Origin: Deltaproteobacteria bacterium | GTDB lineage: Bacteria > Desulfobacterota > Desulfobacteria > Desulfobacterales > ETH-SRB1 | DNA length: 6,595 nucleotides | Assembly (NCBI GenBank): GCA_019314185.1 | Contig: JAFCZU010000194.1 | Location: 1-6,595 of the forward strand | Direction of reading: 5' to 3' | Shown here: positions 5,987 to 6,595 of the stretch, piece by piece | Numbering within the stretch: position 1 is the stretch's first letter | Layout: each line of letters starts with the position of its first letter | The notes under the pieces: model-generated | What the model was told of the DNA's origin: nothing | The model's database searches: none | Seen by the model: only the letters and a program-made list of their open reading frames with translations | Program-made: the position numbers and the translations under genes

Positions 5987-6217
5987 TTGAAAACAGCCAA
6001 AACTGGCGTAAAACTAAATTTCATTGATAAATCACGTGAAAAAATGCTAGGAAATAATCCAAAGAAATATGCCTTTTTAGAACTACAAAGGTCAGCTTTT
6101 ACAACTGATAATTGATATATTCTTGGAGGAGTGCTGTTATTAAACGGCCGAGATCGTGGAATACTGGCCATCCTGGGTAAGCCATATATAGAAAAACTGG
6201 TTCAATCCCAGTGTTAA
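5987..6217 (+). pseudogene. Possible degraded small gene, one frame interrupted by TGA
   Basis: From TTG at 5987 the frame reads LKTAKTGVKLNFIDKSREKM and continues to FTTDN, then TGA at 6113-6115. It resumes as YILGGVLLLNGRDRGILAIL and ends at TAA 6215-6217. GGAGGA (6125-6130) directly abuts a GTG (6131), too close to be an ordinary ribosome binding site. I recognise no family. This may be a chance open frame in AT-rich DNA. Confidence 0.15.
6196..6212 (+). other. tRNA T-arm-like hairpin, no complete tRNA
   Basis: ACTGG and CCAGT form a perfect 5-bp stem around the 7-nt loop TTCAATC, which fits the tRNA T-loop consensus. The flanks do not supply an acceptor stem or a 7-nt anticodon loop, so this is not a functional tRNA. 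It could be a tRNA remnant, for example from element integration, or chance. Confidence 0.25.
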
Positions 6218-6437
6218 TTTTAAACCTTAGTATTGTAAGATACACCCAGAAGCTAACAATATTTGATGAATAGTGAGTTCTGGATGCATCAAGCGCTCTA
6301 AAATTCCAAGAGGTTGAGTCTGTGGAAATAGGGCGTACAATGTAAAAGACAAGGTGTGACTTAAAAACTTCGATTTCTTACAGTGCTGTCCAGATCAGTA
6401 AAATTTCAAATTTCGTTATCTTTTGGCTTGAATTTTA

Positions 6438-6555
6438 TACTATTATTATAAGTCTATGCTTATAAATACATTTTATCCTATTAAATGAAGGGTTTGTAGT
6501 TACAAATCAACATATTCCCATACTCTATAGAACATTTGAGAAAAACCACACATAG
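6438..6555 (+). repeat. Dispersed intergenic repeat, copy B
   Basis: Direct copy of the element at 1433-1556, with the same orientation and order of sub-motifs. It has one extra T after GAAGGG, so any reading frame through the ATG differs from copy A. It lies beyond the ATPase gene, so the two copies bracket the whole three-gene module. The remaining 40 nt to the window end show nothing recognisable. Confidence 0.75.
6461..6468 (+). promoter_or_regulatory. Candidate archaeal TATA box in repeat copy B
   Basis: TATAAATA sits at the same place in the element as in copy A, followed by TTTTATCCTA and AAATGAAGGG. It could drive a transcript leaving the window to the right. The target cannot be seen. 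Confidence 0.35.
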
Positions 6556-6595
6556 GGATATTGTAGAAAGTGGGGTATCCACTTAACTCCCGAAA

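Larger units (their letters stand above)
5929..6437. other. Intergenic region after the ATPase gene
   Basis: This AT-rich stretch has no convincing gene and no clear terminator hairpin behind the ATPase stop. It contains two copies of the palindrome TCACGTGA (5955-5962 and 6032-6039), a short plus-strand frame broken by one TGA (5987-6217), and a T-arm-like hairpin (6196-6212). A minus-strand stop-free stretch (6099-6377) has no early start codon and no familiar motif. Confidence 0.6.

Noticed and set aside
5941..6171. Minus-strand 76-codon frame after the ATPase gene
   Set aside because: No family pattern and no convincing ribosome binding site; the composition fits non-coding AT-rich DNA.
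6125..6220. Complete tRNA gene around the T-arm-like hairpin
   Set aside because: The bases flanking the T-arm cannot form an acceptor stem, and the only upstream TGGC/GCCA stem encloses a 12-nt loop instead of a 7-nt anticodon loop.
6099..6377. Minus-strand stop-free stretch of 93 codons
   Set aside because: No start codon near its beginning, no recognisable motif, and it overlaps the T-arm-like hairpin; an open stretch of this size occurs by chance.

Overview
The window looks like chromosomal DNA of a methanogenic archaeon, most likely Methanosarcina or a close relative. The support is indirect: AGGTGA/GGAGG ribosome binding sites with two TTG starts, archaeal TATA-like boxes, long AT-rich gaps between more GC-rich genes, and a HEAT-repeat protein whose unit (KAQAWDDLHRLTQDDD...VR) resembles proteins I associate with Methanosarcina. 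No ribosomal or other taxonomic marker gene is present, so the assignment is an inference.

Region 1 (1-1302, minus strand) is a tandem array of 114-nt (38-residue) HEAT-like units in one gene. The gene starts at a TTG at 1302 and runs left, out of the window. A 16-nt deletion between 345 and 346 shifts the frame: the first part ends at 277, while the remaining units continue without a stop in another frame to base 1. Region 2 (1303-1933) is an AT-rich intergenic stretch. It holds a dispersed repeat with a TATAAATA box (copy A), then a 14-bp perfect hairpin followed by a T-run.

Region 3 (1934-5928, plus strand) is the functional core: a 56-residue DUF4177-like protein starting at TTG, an SbcD/Mre11-like metallophosphoesterase (377 aa), and an SbcC/Rad50-like coiled-coil ATPase (877 aa) overlapping the phosphoesterase by 4 bases (ATGA). 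The two large proteins should form a nuclease-ATPase complex that processes DNA ends or structures. Both are divergent. The phosphoesterase has non-His residues at three places where Mre11 uses His, and the ATPase has no CxxC zinc hook, an Asp-Asp Walker B and no recognisable switch histidine. A small beta-rich segment sits where the hook would be.

Region 4 (5929-6595) has no convincing gene. It holds a short frame broken by one TGA, a tRNA T-arm-like hairpin, and copy B of the dispersed repeat in the same orientation as copy A. The two copies therefore bracket the DUF4177-phosphoesterase-ATPase module, 5005 bp apart start to start. The best candidate for something less described here is this bracketed module: a hookless SbcCD-like pair with a DUF4177-like small protein immediately upstream.
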